A DNA stretch of 64,000 nt from Peptococcaceae bacterium BRH_c4b. Lineage in GTDB: Bacteria; Bacillota; Desulfotomaculia; Desulfotomaculales; Desulfocucumaceae. The notes below the pieces were generated by a model that saw nothing but the letters and a program-made list of their open reading frames with translations, had not been told where the DNA came from and made no database searches. Both the position numbers and the translations under genes were made by a program. The stretch is from contig LADO01000056.1 in the NCBI GenBank assembly GCA_000961595.1, positions 23,466 to 87,465 of the forward strand, read 5' to 3'. The first letter of the stretch is position 1; every line of letters starts with the position of its first letter. Below, piece after piece: positions 54,048 to 62,846 of this stretch.

Positions 54048-54078
54048 AGTCCCTGGTATATCCGGGGGCTTTCTTTAA
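54048..54078 (+). terminator. Likely Rho-independent terminator
   Basis: AGTCCCTGG ... TCCGGGGGCT forms an imperfect hairpin with one G-U pair and is followed by TTCTTTAATT, just after the stop at 54036. Confidence 0.6.
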
Positions 54079-54167
54079 TTGGTGGCTGGCAATAATATTT
54101 GATTTTATGCGGTATTGGAAATATAATTTACGTTGTCAAAGAATAAATAGATTTTCAGGAGGTTGCT

Positions 54168-55244
54168 ATGACTCGCTCAAAGGTGACAGTACTTAAGACC
54201 TCACCCTCCTCCGTTCTGGACGATTATAATAAGCTTATGCAACTGGCGGATTACCGGAACTACCTGTCCGCCGAAACAGATACCATTATTAAGCTGAATC
54301 TCTCCTGGACCAAATATTTCCCCGCCTGCTCCTCCCAGCCCTGGCAGCTGGAAGGTGTGGTTAAAACCATGCTGGAGGACGGTTACCGGCAGGAGCAGCT
54401 TTTGCCGGTGGAGAACAAAACCGTGGTGACCAGCCCGGTGAAAGGCGCCATTAATAACAAATGGATGCCGGTGTTGAAAAAATACGGCCTTGGTTTTACA
54501 CCGCTGCCGGATGTGGAGTGGGTGGTTTTTAAGCCTAAAGCTAAGCTGCTGGTGCTGGATAAAATATTCCCTGAGGGCATTGAGATACCTAAAATGTATT
54601 TGGGCAGAAACGTGCTGCACCTGCCTACTGTTAAGACCCACGGCCACAGCATTACCACCGGGGCTATTAAGAATTCCTTCGGCGGCTTGCTGAAGGAAGT
54701 GCGGCATTATTGCCACAAGCACATGCACGAGGTATTGGTGGATCTGATGCTGCTGCAGCGGGAAATTCACAATGGCATTTTTGCGGTTATGGATGGTACC
54801 GTGGCCGGAGACGGGGCAGGCCCCAGGACAATGATCCCTTATATTAAGAATTACATGCTGGCCAGTGGCGATTCGGTGGCCATTGACGCTGTGGCTGCAA
54901 AAATGATGGGCATGGACCCCATGTCCATTCCTTACCTGCGCATGTGTCATGATATGAAATTGGGTTGTGCCAACCCGGTTGAAATAGAAATCGTGGGCGA
55001 GGATATAAGTAATGTAAATTTTGGCTTTCAGGCCAAGAGAAGTTTTGTCATCTGGGGGGATCAGATGATCCGCAAGGGTTTTCTTCGCCCCTTTGAAAAG
55101 GTGTTGCTGCACAGCCCGCTGGTGGTCTGGGCGCCCTTTGCCTCCAATGTCTACCATGATTTGTTCTGGTATCCCACCGTTGGCAGTAGCAGGATTAAAG
55201 CTTTTGCCCAAACTGAGTGGGGGGAGCTGTTTGAAAAGTATTGA
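54168..55244 (+). CDS. DUF362-domain protein
   Basis: 358 residues from ATG 54168 (CAGGAGG 6 nt upstream). It shows the DUF362 pattern: IIKLNLSWTKYFPACSSQPW, HLPTVKTHGHSITTGAIKNS, FGGLL, then FAVMDGTVAGDGAGPRTMIP and SVAIDAVAAKMMGMDP. No 4Fe-4S ferredoxin motif is present, unlike many DUF362 proteins. The function is unknown; family members are thought to bind metal or act in redox or anaerobic metabolism. It stands as a single gene. Confidence 0.88.
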   Translation: MTRSKVTVLKTSPSSVLDDYNKLMQLADYRNYLSAETDTIIKLNLSWTKYFPACSSQPWQLEGVVKTMLEDGYRQEQLLPVENKTVVTSPVKGAINNKWMPVLKKYGLGFTPLPDVEWVVFKPKAKLLVLDKIFPEGIEIPKMYLGRNVLHLPTVKTHGHSITTGAIKNSFGGLLKEVRHYCHKHMHEVLVDLMLLQREIHNGIFAVMDGTVAGDGAGPRTMIPYIKNYMLASGDSVAIDAVAAKMMGMDPMSIPYLRMCHDMKLGCANPVEIEIVGEDISNVNFGFQAKRSFVIWGDQMIRKGFLRPFEKVLLHSPLVVWAPFASNVYHDLFWYPTVGSSRIKAFAQTEWGELFEKY

Positions 55245-55247
55245 TGT

Positions 55248-55360
55248 GCTAAAATAGGCAAGGCTTTTGATCAGGTGGTACCTGCTGTAGCCGGTGCCGC
55301 TGTTTTTTTTGTCAAAAAGGTGCATAAGTTCATTTGTGGAAATTCCTGACTTTGCCTGGG
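55248..55360 (-). pseudogene. AbiEii-type toxin fragment, second copy
   Basis: The minus strand reads ISTNELMHLFDKKNSGTGYS, then RYHLIKSLAYF. It corresponds to ISLDELMLLFDKKYSGIGYS in the intact AbiEii at 51.6-52.2 kb. About 110 bp of similarity remain, directly after the DUF362 stop. No start and no stop belong to it. Confidence 0.8.
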
Positions 55361-55404
55361 AGGCCTTCAATAGTCCAGAAAAAATTGTTTATATTAGTAG
55401 AAAT

Positions 55405-55433
55405 TTGTCATAAATTCTGCTAAAATTTATATA
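55405..55433 (+). promoter_or_regulatory. SigA-type promoter of the large SLH/FecR protein
   Basis: TTGTCA (55405-55410), a 17-bp spacer and TATATA (55428-55433), leaving a leader of about 110 nt before TTG 55550. The rest of 55361-55549 is AT-rich without a gene. Confidence 0.65.
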
Positions 55434-55549
55434 GTTTTGTATATCTTTCTATAGTTCTTATTATTATCTTTTTCGTTAAACTTTCATTTAGTTGATTAGG
55501 GTTGATGTAATCCTTTTTTCTTTGAATTTAATAAAGGAGGGGATAGAAT

Positions 55550-58500
55550 TTGTTCAGGTCAGTCAGTTATATGAAGAATAACCGCACTAGAATTGCAGTT
55601 TCTGTGTTTTTTATTGTTATATTTTTGTTTGCCATGGCTACGGTTTGCTCAGCCGAAGAAAAAGCAGCGCAAGTCGCAGCTGTTTTGGATAAAAGCCCCT
55701 TTAAAGATATAGGGGTGTCGAATTACTACTACCCTTATGCTAAATTCCTGCAAAGCCAAAATATACTATCCGGATTTCCGGATGGTACATTCAGGCCAAG
55801 TACAGACCTCACCAGGGCGCAGGTGGCAGTAACCCTGGTTAAAGCCATAGGGCTGGGTGAAGCAGCTGCCGGTGCAGGGGATAACCGGCTATTCAGTGAT
55901 GTAGCCGCATCACACTGGGCCTACAGACAGGTACAGACAGCGGCAAATGCCGGCCTGCTAAAAGGTGACCCCGGCGGTAAATTCCGTCCGGACGACTACA
56001 TAACCCGCGCTGAGGCGGCAGTGTTGCTCATAAAATATTCCAAGGAGCCGGAAACGGAATATTCCCCGGTAAACCTGGCGGATGTTCCGGAAGCTTACTG
56101 GGCGCATAATTATATTGCCACCGCCGTGGACGGATACATTCTGGGAACCGACGCGGATAAAAAATTTAAACCGGACAATCCCTTAAACAGAGCGGAATGG
56201 GCCAGGGGGCTAACCCTGGTGATGAACCTCAGCCCGGCTTTAAGGCAGGTTCCTTTGACAGCAATGCTGATAGTTAAGGAACCCGGAGTGCAAATTATAT
56301 CGGCCGGGAAGACACTGACCCCGGCTAAAGGTGATAAAATACCGCTAAACATTAACGACCAGATATTAACCGGAACTGGCACTGCCGAAATAGTATGTGA
56401 CGACGGCTCAGGTTTGCGGCTGGAAAAAGATACAGATGTGGTAATGAAAGAGAAGAGAGGCTATTCCTACCTGATGCCGAACGGCTCCCGCGGTGTGGGT
56501 GTAGACTATTTAGAAATAAAAGTAAACAAGGGAAAAATGTTTGCCTTCCTGGCAACAAGGATCGAGACCGGAACAGCAGCTACAAAGGAGGTACAAAAGT
56601 CAGGTAAAGAAGAAAAAGCCTCACCGGCTGCGGATATCAAGGGGCCTGTATTAGTGGCCTCGAACCAAAGCTTTTATGAATTGCTGGCCGCTAATGAGAC
56701 GGCTAAAAAACTTCCCTGGTACCAGACCGCCAACGCTAAAAGAGTGCGGGTAAAGGTGGACATGCCCTGGGGAGTTGCTGCCGTGAGGGGGACCACGATT
56801 TATGTGGAGGTTAAACCCAGTGGCGAGTCAAGCGTAGGTTGTTTCCGGGGTGAGGTAGTGGTAACTACCAACGCCAGTGGAGAAGTAGTAGTTCAAAAAG
56901 GGCAGGCAACCTTCATTACTGGCAAAGATGCTCCTGTCCAACCCCCCCAAGAACTTACAGAAGAACAAAGGCAAGTGTTTGAAAAGGCATTTGACTGGTT
57001 TGTGGAAAGGCTTAAAGAGCAGTTAGCAAAACAGTCCATTAAGGTTGAGGTTCCTCCGGAGTATGTTCCGGAGAATCAGCAGGAATATAAACAGCAGGAC
57101 ATTGACCAAATCCTACAGGATACTATAAATCAGGTGGTTGATCAAATAGTTGCCGAAACAATTTCCGATATAAACATTACGATCGGTAACGACAGCAATA
57201 GCGGGGGTAACGATAGTGATTCACCGTCAATTGTTTCGTTTAATGGCTTGAAACAATCGGTTGCCTTGGGCAGCCCAGGTAGCGTATACACTTTGCCTGC
57301 AAAAATCACAGCAATAATGAGTAATGGTACAACCAAAGAGGTATCGGTAGCATGGACTATACCGGAATTTGATATCAGTATAGCCGGGGTTTATTCTATC
57401 CCAGGCACGGTGGACGGCTATGGAACTATCCAGTTTATTTTGTGCGTTGAGGCTCCGTTGGGTTCTACCGTTGAAATCCAGCAAGGTGTTCCGCTAGCTT
57501 TTGCAGGTGGTATATTTATAGACCTTGGTAATTTGAGTGTCCCGCCGGGAGCGACATTAAAAGTCTTTGAACCGGACAGTATCCCTGAAGATCCAGGAAT
57601 GGAAATAGCCGGAAAAGTGCTGGAGTTCGAATTTGCCGGTATTACATTTGATATACCGGTAGCAATAACATTTCCTTTAAATGATGGTGTTGATGAAAGT
57701 ACTGTGGGTATATTCCACTGGCTGGAAGATGAAAATGTGTGGCAATACCAGCCTTCAGTAATCGAAGATGGCGTGATTAGCGCATATGTCAGCAGTTTTT
57801 CGATTTACGGTGTTTTTGATGCTGAAAAAGTGGCGGCACTAGAGGCAACCCCCGAACCCGGCAGCGTGCAGGTGGGAGCAACGGTAACTTTAACTGCCGA
57901 TACTGATGCTAATATTTATTACACAATTAATGGTAGCGAGCCAACTTATAATTCTAATATATATGAAGGGCCTATTGAGATAACAGGTCCGTCAACCATT
58001 AAAGCTTTTGCGTCAAAATACAATATGATAAACAGTGATACAGCAGTGTTTGCATACTCTACCACCGGCAATATGAATTTCAGTGGTCGAATACTGGATG
58101 TAGATGGTAATGGGGTAAGCGGGATCACTATCAAATTCCGGGAGGGTGTAGATACCACGGAGGGACCTGTAGTCGGAACCGCTGAAACTGATGAAAATGG
58201 TTACTATACCATCAGTTTACCGGTCGGACAATATACCGGGGAACTATCCGGAACGGGCTATTTAACCACGTACTTTTTAGCTGGGGGAAACGGCACGGTT
58301 ATAAGAGCACCCGAGGCCGGTGATACGAAAATCATGCTCACCTGGGGTGAAAATCCACACGATTTAGATTCACACTTGATAGGTCCCGCATTGGTTGGAC
58401 CAGCTCCTGACGGGAGTTTGTTCCACATTTATTATGGTAATAAGGTTTATGAATATAACGGCACTGTTTATGTGGATTTGGATCTTGACGACACCTCTTC

Positions 58501-59470
58501 CTACGGACCGGAAACTACATCCATCTATAATTACGTTGATGGCAAATATAGATTCTATGTAAAGAATTTTTCCGGTGATGGGACTTTGAGATATTCAGGG
58601 GCAAAGGTGGAGGTTTATAAGGGAGGCCTTGTGACGCCGGTAAAAGTATATAATGTAGAACCCGGTGATGGAAGTGAAAGTTTTTGGACGGTTTTCGACA
58701 TAATTGTTAGCGGCAGTGAAATTACCTTTGAGGATGTGAATCAGTATTATGATAATGAAAACGATGCGCAGGGGGTTGTATCCGGGAATCCGGTGATTAC
58801 AGAAAGATCGCCGGCAGACGATGCAGAGAATGTGGATTTTGATGCACCGGTGCAGGCTGTTTTCAACCAGTATGTTAATGAAAACGAACAAATTATTGCT
58901 GGTGTATCTATAAGCGGTCAGAAATTTGGACTAGTCGGGAACGTAAGTGCTGGGATTGAGGATGATAAGTTAATAATAACTCACGATGCCTTTGCAAGTG
59001 GTGAAAACTATACAGTGCACATACCGGCGGGATCTGTAATAAGTTCTGAAAACGGCATGAGTAACGCAGATATCTACTGGTCCTTTACTACAAAATCTGA
59101 TACTGTCATCCAGGCGGTGTACGCATCAGCTGACGGGACGCCCTCAGGAATGCCGCTTCAAGGTAGTGATATAGATGGTTTTACGGTTTATTGCCCACCC
59201 GCATCAGACTATATCGTAATAGCATTTAACGGCACCATAACCTGGCATGATGGGATAACTTACAGTAGCGGGGAATCTCTTTACAGTTTGTCGGTTCAGG
59301 GTTCGGTATACAGCCCGGCAGCACCCGTATACGGCCAGAACTACATCCCGGTAAAAATAAGCGATTCGCCCCCGGTGCCCGGATGTTACAGAATTGACAT
59401 ACCAAACCTTCAGATTGAAGGTTTGGAAAGAAGAACGGTAACAGTTTACCTGATTTACGGTATTAATTAA
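55550..59470 (+). CDS. Large SLH- and FecR-domain surface protein
   Basis: 1306 residues, from TTG 55550 with AAAGGAGGGG 7 nt upstream. Domain order: signal peptide (IAVSVFFIVIFLFAMATVCS); three SLH repeats (about 46-103, 113-165, 176-228); a FecR-like domain (about 250-460: ILTGTGTAEIVCDDGSGLRL, WGVAAVRGTTIYVEV); an Ig-like domain (about 560-634); a ZU5-like domain (about 650-760); a chitobiase-like YYTINGSEPTYNSNIY region (about 763-837); a carboxypeptidase-regulatory-like domain (about 840-907); a region starting IMLTWGENPHDLDSHLIGP (about 923-1060); and a Big_5-like domain (about 1080-1180). Here the SLH repeats are N-terminal, unlike in the other SLH proteins in the window. It is probably a wall-anchored surface protein; its ligand is unknown. 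Confidence 0.9.
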   Translation: MFRSVSYMKNNRTRIAVSVFFIVIFLFAMATVCSAEEKAAQVAAVLDKSPFKDIGVSNYYYPYAKFLQSQNILSGFPDGTFRPSTDLTRAQVAVTLVKAIGLGEAAAGAGDNRLFSDVAASHWAYRQVQTAANAGLLKGDPGGKFRPDDYITRAEAAVLLIKYSKEPETEYSPVNLADVPEAYWAHNYIATAVDGYILGTDADKKFKPDNPLNRAEWARGLTLVMNLSPALRQVPLTAMLIVKEPGVQIISAGKTLTPAKGDKIPLNINDQILTGTGTAEIVCDDGSGLRLEKDTDVVMKEKRGYSYLMPNGSRGVGVDYLEIKVNKGKMFAFLATRIETGTAATKEVQKSGKEEKASPAADIKGPVLVASNQSFYELLAANETAKKLPWYQTANAKRVRVKVDMPWGVAAVRGTTIYVEVKPSGESSVGCFRGEVVVTTNASGEVVVQKGQATFITGKDAPVQPPQELTEEQRQVFEKAFDWFVERLKEQLAKQSIKVEVPPEYVPENQQEYKQQDIDQILQDTINQVVDQIVAETISDINITIGNDSNSGGNDSDSPSIVSFNGLKQSVALGSPGSVYTLPAKITAIMSNGTTKEVSVAWTIPEFDISIAGVYSIPGTVDGYGTIQFILCVEAPLGSTVEIQQGVPLAFAGGIFIDLGNLSVPPGATLKVFEPDSIPEDPGMEIAGKVLEFEFAGITFDIPVAITFPLNDGVDESTVGIFHWLEDENVWQYQPSVIEDGVISAYVSSFSIYGVFDAEKVAALEATPEPGSVQVGATVTLTADTDANIYYTINGSEPTYNSNIYEGPIEITGPSTIKAFASKYNMINSDTAVFAYSTTGNMNFSGRILDVDGNGVSGITIKFREGVDTTEGPVVGTAETDENGYYTISLPVGQYTGELSGTGYLTTYFLAGGNGTVIRAPEAGDTKIMLTWGENPHDLDSHLIGPALVGPAPDGSLFHIYYGNKVYEYNGTVYVDLDLDDTSSYGPETTSIYNYVDGKYRFYVKNFSGDGTLRYSGAKVEVYKGGLVTPVKVYNVEPGDGSESFWTVFDIIVSGSEITFEDVNQYYDNENDAQGVVSGNPVITERSPADDAENVDFDAPVQAVFNQYVNENEQIIAGVSISGQKFGLVGNVSAGIEDDKLIITHDAFASGENYTVHIPAGSVISSENGMSNADIYWSFTTKSDTVIQAVYASADGTPSGMPLQGSDIDGFTVYCPPASDYIVIAFNGTITWHDGITYSSGESLYSLSVQGSVYSPAAPVYGQNYIPVKISDSPPVPGCYRIDIPNLQIEGLERRTVTVYLIYGIN

Positions 59471-59488
59471 TCCCGGCATTGAAGGCGA

Positions 59489-59526
59489 AGAAGAGCCGGC
59501 CATGGAGGCCGGCTCTTCTAATTTGT
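59489..59526 (+). terminator. Rho-independent terminator
   Basis: A 13-bp stem (AGAAGAGCCGGCC / GGCCGGCTCTTCT) with an ATGGA loop, then AATTTGTTTTT, 18 bp after the SLH/FecR stop. Confidence 0.9.
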
Positions 59527-59586
59527 TTTTCGACAACTTGTAACTAAAGAGATTAAGCCATATTTTTACAGCATCACTCTTTCTTA

Positions 59587-59615
59587 TTGCTTTTGCATAA
59601 TGTCGGGCATATAAT
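59587..59615 (+). promoter_or_regulatory. SigA-type promoter of the flippase/GT-C pair
   Basis: TTGCTT (59587-59592), a 17-bp spacer and a perfect TATAAT (59610-59615). Transcription would start near 59622, which rules out the upstream start candidates at 59587 and 59620 and favours ATG 59683. Confidence 0.7.
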
Positions 59616-59682
59616 TTACATGGTGCAAAAGCATATCGAAAATACGTTGCATTTGAAAAATATTGACGTGCCGGTGAGTGGT

Positions 59683-60051
59683 ATGAAGATTTGTATTGTC
59701 TTGGTGCTGGCCATATTGTTTAATGCCGGTGCTAACATACTGATAAAAATAGCTATGCAGAAAAGCCCGGTATTAATTGAGCAGGGCACTATTATGGGCA
59801 GCCTGTTACAGGCGGTGAGGAACCCATGGCTGCTGCTAGGGGTGTCCTGCTTTGGTCTGGCCCTGGTGGCTTACAGCGCGGTGCTTAGTAAAATAAATTT
59901 AAGCATTGCCTATCCTGTCATGACCGGGGCGGGTTTTCTTATTGTTTTCTTGGTTTCGGCCTTATATCTGAAGGAGCAGATATCGTACATGCATTTGTTG
60001 GGGGCTATTTTAATTCTGGCGGGAGTCTGGCTACTGGCCGGCAGGGGGTAG
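59683..60051 (+). CDS. Small four-helix flippase-like protein (EamA/ArnE-type)
   Basis: 122 residues from ATG 59683. It has four membrane helices: ICIVLVLAILFNAGANILIK, LLLGVSCFGLALVAYSAVLS, INLSIAYPVMTGAGFLIVFL and LLGAILILAGVWLLAG. The KINLSIAYP phrase parallels KVEITFAYP in the protein at 30.5 kb. It probably flips a polyprenyl-phosphate-linked sugar to the outer face for the GT-C enzyme encoded 35 bp downstream. Confidence 0.82.
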   Translation: MKICIVLVLAILFNAGANILIKIAMQKSPVLIEQGTIMGSLLQAVRNPWLLLGVSCFGLALVAYSAVLSKINLSIAYPVMTGAGFLIVFLVSALYLKEQISYMHLLGAILILAGVWLLAGRG

Positions 60052-60086
60052 CGTACTTTCCGGTCCGGAGGTGTACTGTTAAAATA

Positions 60087-61673
60087 ATGGCTATAACGAT
60101 GTCAAGATTATATAAACGTAAGGCAGGTGATTTGCTTGCCGTCCTGGCGGTTACATTAATTGCGGCCGCTGTCTGGTATCTGCATTACAAACAGTATTTT
60201 ACCGGCCTTACCCTGAACGACGCCATGGATTACGCTGGCATAGCCCGTAATGTGGCGGAGGGGGAAGGTTTTATATCACAGTATGTGACCCCTTTGGGCA
60301 TGGTGCACCACGGGGTGCCCCAGCCGGATATGTGGCGGGCTCCCTTCTGGCCACTGGCCCTGGCCGTTTTTCAAAAAATATTCGGTTTCATCGACGAGGC
60401 CTCGGCACTGGGATCGGGGTTTTTCTTTGTGGCCACGGCCCCGCTGGTGTTTTTGCTGGCCCGGCGGCTGTTCAATAACACTGTGGCCGTCGCTTCGGTG
60501 CTTTTGTATGTATTTAGCCCGCAGATGCTGAATTACGGCATTTCCGGCATGACCGAATCCATGTCCGTGTTTTTCATGGTGCTGGTCTTTCTGGCGCTTT
60601 TATCCCCGTTGACTATAAACCGCTCTGGGGACGTGTTGCTGGGCTTTGTAATCGGGCTTTTTTACCTGACCCGCTACAATGCCTTATTGTTTCTTCCCTT
60701 TATTGCCGTTTACCGGGCATATCAATGGCCTAAGGGTGGATTTGGCCCGGTCCTTCGGGTAGTGCTGGGCTTTTTGCTGGCCGCTTCTCCCTGGTTCATA
60801 AGAAATACTGTTTTATTCGGCAACCCGCTGTTTTCCCTGCAGAAATACGAGTTGGCGATGTTCACCGAAACTTATCCTGATTACGTGATGTATGTTCTAC
60901 CGCATGAGGTGGACTTGACGGGCTTTTTACTGAACAATACCCGGGAAATAATTGACAAGGTGGTTTACAGTTGGCATGAGTTTGTATCAATGTTCGCTAC
61001 CGCCGGCTTCTGGGGGGTAACTCCGGTTATCCTCATATTGTTTCTGCTGCCTTTGTATTGGTTCGATAAAAGGGCAGCCGCCTTTAAAGCCCTTGTTGCC
61101 GTTCTTTTTGCGGTGCAGCTTGCAGCCCTGCTTGTTATACACTTTATACCAAGGCTGTTCATAATATTTACCCCGTTGATAATCATTGCCGGGGTGGGGT
61201 CATTCTTTGCGCTGTTGAATTTCCTGGCGGATTTTTCAAAGAACATTTCCCGGCGCAGGGAGTTGAAATTGATAATTGGTTCGGGGGTCATTATAATTAC
61301 CGGCGCATTCGCCCTATGGAACTACTTTGACAACCAGCCCAGGGTGACCGAAAAGGCCATGTTTCCACTGCCCATTGCAGCACTTACCGGAACAACTGCT
61401 GTGGGTGACCTGGTAATGACCAATGAGGGTCATGTGGTGAGCTGGTACGGCAACCGCTACGCTGTAAAGATACCCTATTCCATGGATATGATTCCGGAAA
61501 TAGAGAAAGTTAGTCCCGTGAAGGCATTATTCATTTCCAACCGGATTTTATGGCACATGCCCGAGGTAAAAAATGAGTGGAAGAACATTCTGTACAACCG
61601 GCCTAAAGAATTATACGGTTTTCACCTGCATAAGGTTTTTCCCGACAAAAGTGTGTTGTATTTGAAGGAGTAA
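60087..61673 (+). CDS. PMT/ArnT-like GT-C glycosyltransferase
   Basis: 528 residues with 11-12 hydrophobic segments. The first external loop carries the GT-C acidic motif LTLNDAMDYAGIARNVAEGE (Asp-x-x-Asp) followed by DMWRAPFWPLALAVFQKIFG, as in protein O-mannosyltransferase-like enzymes. Later comes LLGFVIGLFYLTRYNALLFL. It transfers a sugar from a polyprenyl-phosphate donor to a protein or glycan at the outer face. Its position after an SLH surface protein and a flippase suggests S-layer glycosylation; this is inferred. Confidence 0.87.
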   Translation: MAITMSRLYKRKAGDLLAVLAVTLIAAAVWYLHYKQYFTGLTLNDAMDYAGIARNVAEGEGFISQYVTPLGMVHHGVPQPDMWRAPFWPLALAVFQKIFGFIDEASALGSGFFFVATAPLVFLLARRLFNNTVAVASVLLYVFSPQMLNYGISGMTESMSVFFMVLVFLALLSPLTINRSGDVLLGFVIGLFYLTRYNALLFLPFIAVYRAYQWPKGGFGPVLRVVLGFLLAASPWFIRNTVLFGNPLFSLQKYELAMFTETYPDYVMYVLPHEVDLTGFLLNNTREIIDKVVYSWHEFVSMFATAGFWGVTPVILILFLLPLYWFDKRAAAFKALVAVLFAVQLAALLVIHFIPRLFIIFTPLIIIAGVGSFFALLNFLADFSKNISRRRELKLIIGSGVIIITGAFALWNYFDNQPRVTEKAMFPLPIAALTGTTAVGDLVMTNEGHVVSWYGNRYAVKIPYSMDMIPEIEKVSPVKALFISNRILWHMPEVKNEWKNILYNRPKELYGFHLHKVFPDKSVLYLKE

Positions 61674-61691
61674 CAACTACTTGACCCACTC

Positions 61692-61720
61692 TTGACAGAT
61701 ATATGGAAAAACAATACAAT
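61692..61720 (+). promoter_or_regulatory. SigA-type promoter of a vapBC pair
   Basis: TTGACA (61692-61697), a 17-bp spacer and TACAAT (61715-61720), 40 bp before the antitoxin ATG. Confidence 0.75.
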
Positions 61721-61760
61721 GTAAGGAGTAAGGAATGCATTACCTCAAGGGGGCATCGTT

Positions 61761-62039
61761 ATGGAAAAAGTCAAAGTTACATCCAAGGGGCAGATAACTT
61801 TACCTAAACAGTTGAGGGACAAATTAAAAATAAGAGAAGGGGATTATCTGGAAGCCTTTTTAAGAGGAAATGAACTAATATTTAAAGCCCTGCCTTCGAA
61901 AACGGGCAAAGAGATTTTGCTGAACTACAGCAAAAACCATTCCGAAGGGCGTCTTAAACCGGGCGAGGCAAGACATATCCTGGAAAGGTTGCCTTTTTCG
62001 CTCTCGGAAAGGGTACGTACCGAACGGGAGGAATATTAG
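61761..62039 (+). CDS. AbrB-type antitoxin (VapB-like)
   Basis: 92 residues, with AAGGGGG 7 nt before the ATG. The AbrB domain is KVTSKGQITLPKQLRDKLKI, REGDYLEAFLRGNELIFKAL. The C-terminal half (EILLNYSKNHSEGRL ... HILERLPFSLSERV) would bind the toxin. It is followed after 2 bp by the PIN gene. It is not closely similar to the VapB at 51 kb. Confidence 0.9.
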   Translation: MEKVKVTSKGQITLPKQLRDKLKIREGDYLEAFLRGNELIFKALPSKTGKEILLNYSKNHSEGRLKPGEARHILERLPFSLSERVRTEREEY

Positions 62040-62041
62040 CC

Positions 62042-62488
62042 ATGCCCGAGGCATATTTTCTTGACACCAGTGCGCTATTTAAGCGTTACGTTCAGGAAGA
62101 TGGCTCAGATATTGTTGATGAGTTGTTTAAAGAGGATAATCTGTTTTTTATCTCTTCGGTTACTCTTTGTGAGGTAATTTCTAATCTGCGTCGGCTGGTT
62201 GATGTGGATGGAATTATTACAGAGAAGGAATTTAACTCATTGAGGGCGACATTTTTGGGCGATGTGGGGGATGGGCTACTGGATTTAATTGAATTAACGA
62301 CTGTCATCCTTTTAGAGAGCCTGGAGATAATTTCAAATAAGTATGTTACACCGTTGGACGCCATTCAGCTCGCTACGGCTTTATCTTTGCCTGAAAAACC
62401 GATTTTTGTTTGTGCTGATCGTAAACTATTGCGCATAGCGAAGGAATATGAGTTAGTTGTTCTTAATCCTGGGGTAGGAAGCACATAA
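62042..62488 (+). CDS. PIN-domain toxin (VapC-like)
   Basis: 148 residues. PIN motifs: AYFLDTSALFKRYVQEDGSD, SSVTLCEVISNLRRL, PLDAIQLATALSLPEKPIFV and CADRKLLRIAKEYEL. All four acidic positions appear to be present. A GAGGA ribosome site lies at the end of the antitoxin gene. A complete type II module. Confidence 0.92.
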   Translation: MPEAYFLDTSALFKRYVQEDGSDIVDELFKEDNLFFISSVTLCEVISNLRRLVDVDGIITEKEFNSLRATFLGDVGDGLLDLIELTTVILLESLEIISNKYVTPLDAIQLATALSLPEKPIFVCADRKLLRIAKEYELVVLNPGVGST

Positions 62489-62597
62489 GAAAAGTATAAT
62501 ACGGCTATAGTGTCAAATTCCTGCCGAACAAAGCGCTTATAAACGAGGTGGTTCTTCTTGATTTTAGAATATTATTTATATATAAGTATTACGATTA

Positions 62598-62846
62598 GGA
62601 CATTTGTCCGGCTAAAAATCTCTTAGTATCGCAGTATTCCTTGCTTTTTTGGGCATCCCCACCTTTCACAAGGACAAAAATGGTGTATTGGGGACTTTCC
62701 GGTATAGGCGGGATGGAAGGAGCCCGTAGGGCGACTGGAATCCCGCCTATACCGGCGGCGCGGCCTGGGGGACCGTCCACGCCCCCACTTGCCCAGGTTC
62801 ATTTTTTAGGAATACACCCGTGCGGACATTTGTCCGGTTAAAAATC
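62598..62846. repeat. 23-bp direct repeats with internal palindrome, 226 bp apart
   Basis: GGACATTTGTCCGG followed by C/T and TAAAAATC occurs at 62598-62620 and again at 62824-62846 in the same orientation. Each contains the near-palindrome GGACAT-TTGTCC. The second copy covers the stop codon of the DUF1670 gene. They bracket a 203-bp segment that contains the long inverted repeat at 62699-62755 and no gene. Confidence 0.85.
62699..62755. repeat. 16-bp perfect inverted repeat, possible structured RNA or DNA hairpin
   Basis: CCGGTATAGGCGGGAT (62699-62714) and its exact reverse complement (62740-62755) enclose a 25-nt loop that contains a second small hairpin (GCCC-GTA-GGGC). No T-run follows, so it is a poor terminator. 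Flanking C-rich and G-rich blocks (CCCC near 62658, GGGG near 62690; TGGGGG and CCCCCA around 62764-62786) could extend the fold. It lies between convergent genes. It could be a small non-coding RNA, a non-autonomous mobile element or a recombination site. Confidence 0.7.

Noticed and set aside
54201..55370. 389-codon open frame on the minus strand
   Set aside because: Antisense to the DUF362 gene, which has a clear family match and ribosome site. Only its first 35 codons mean something, as the AbiEii fragment.
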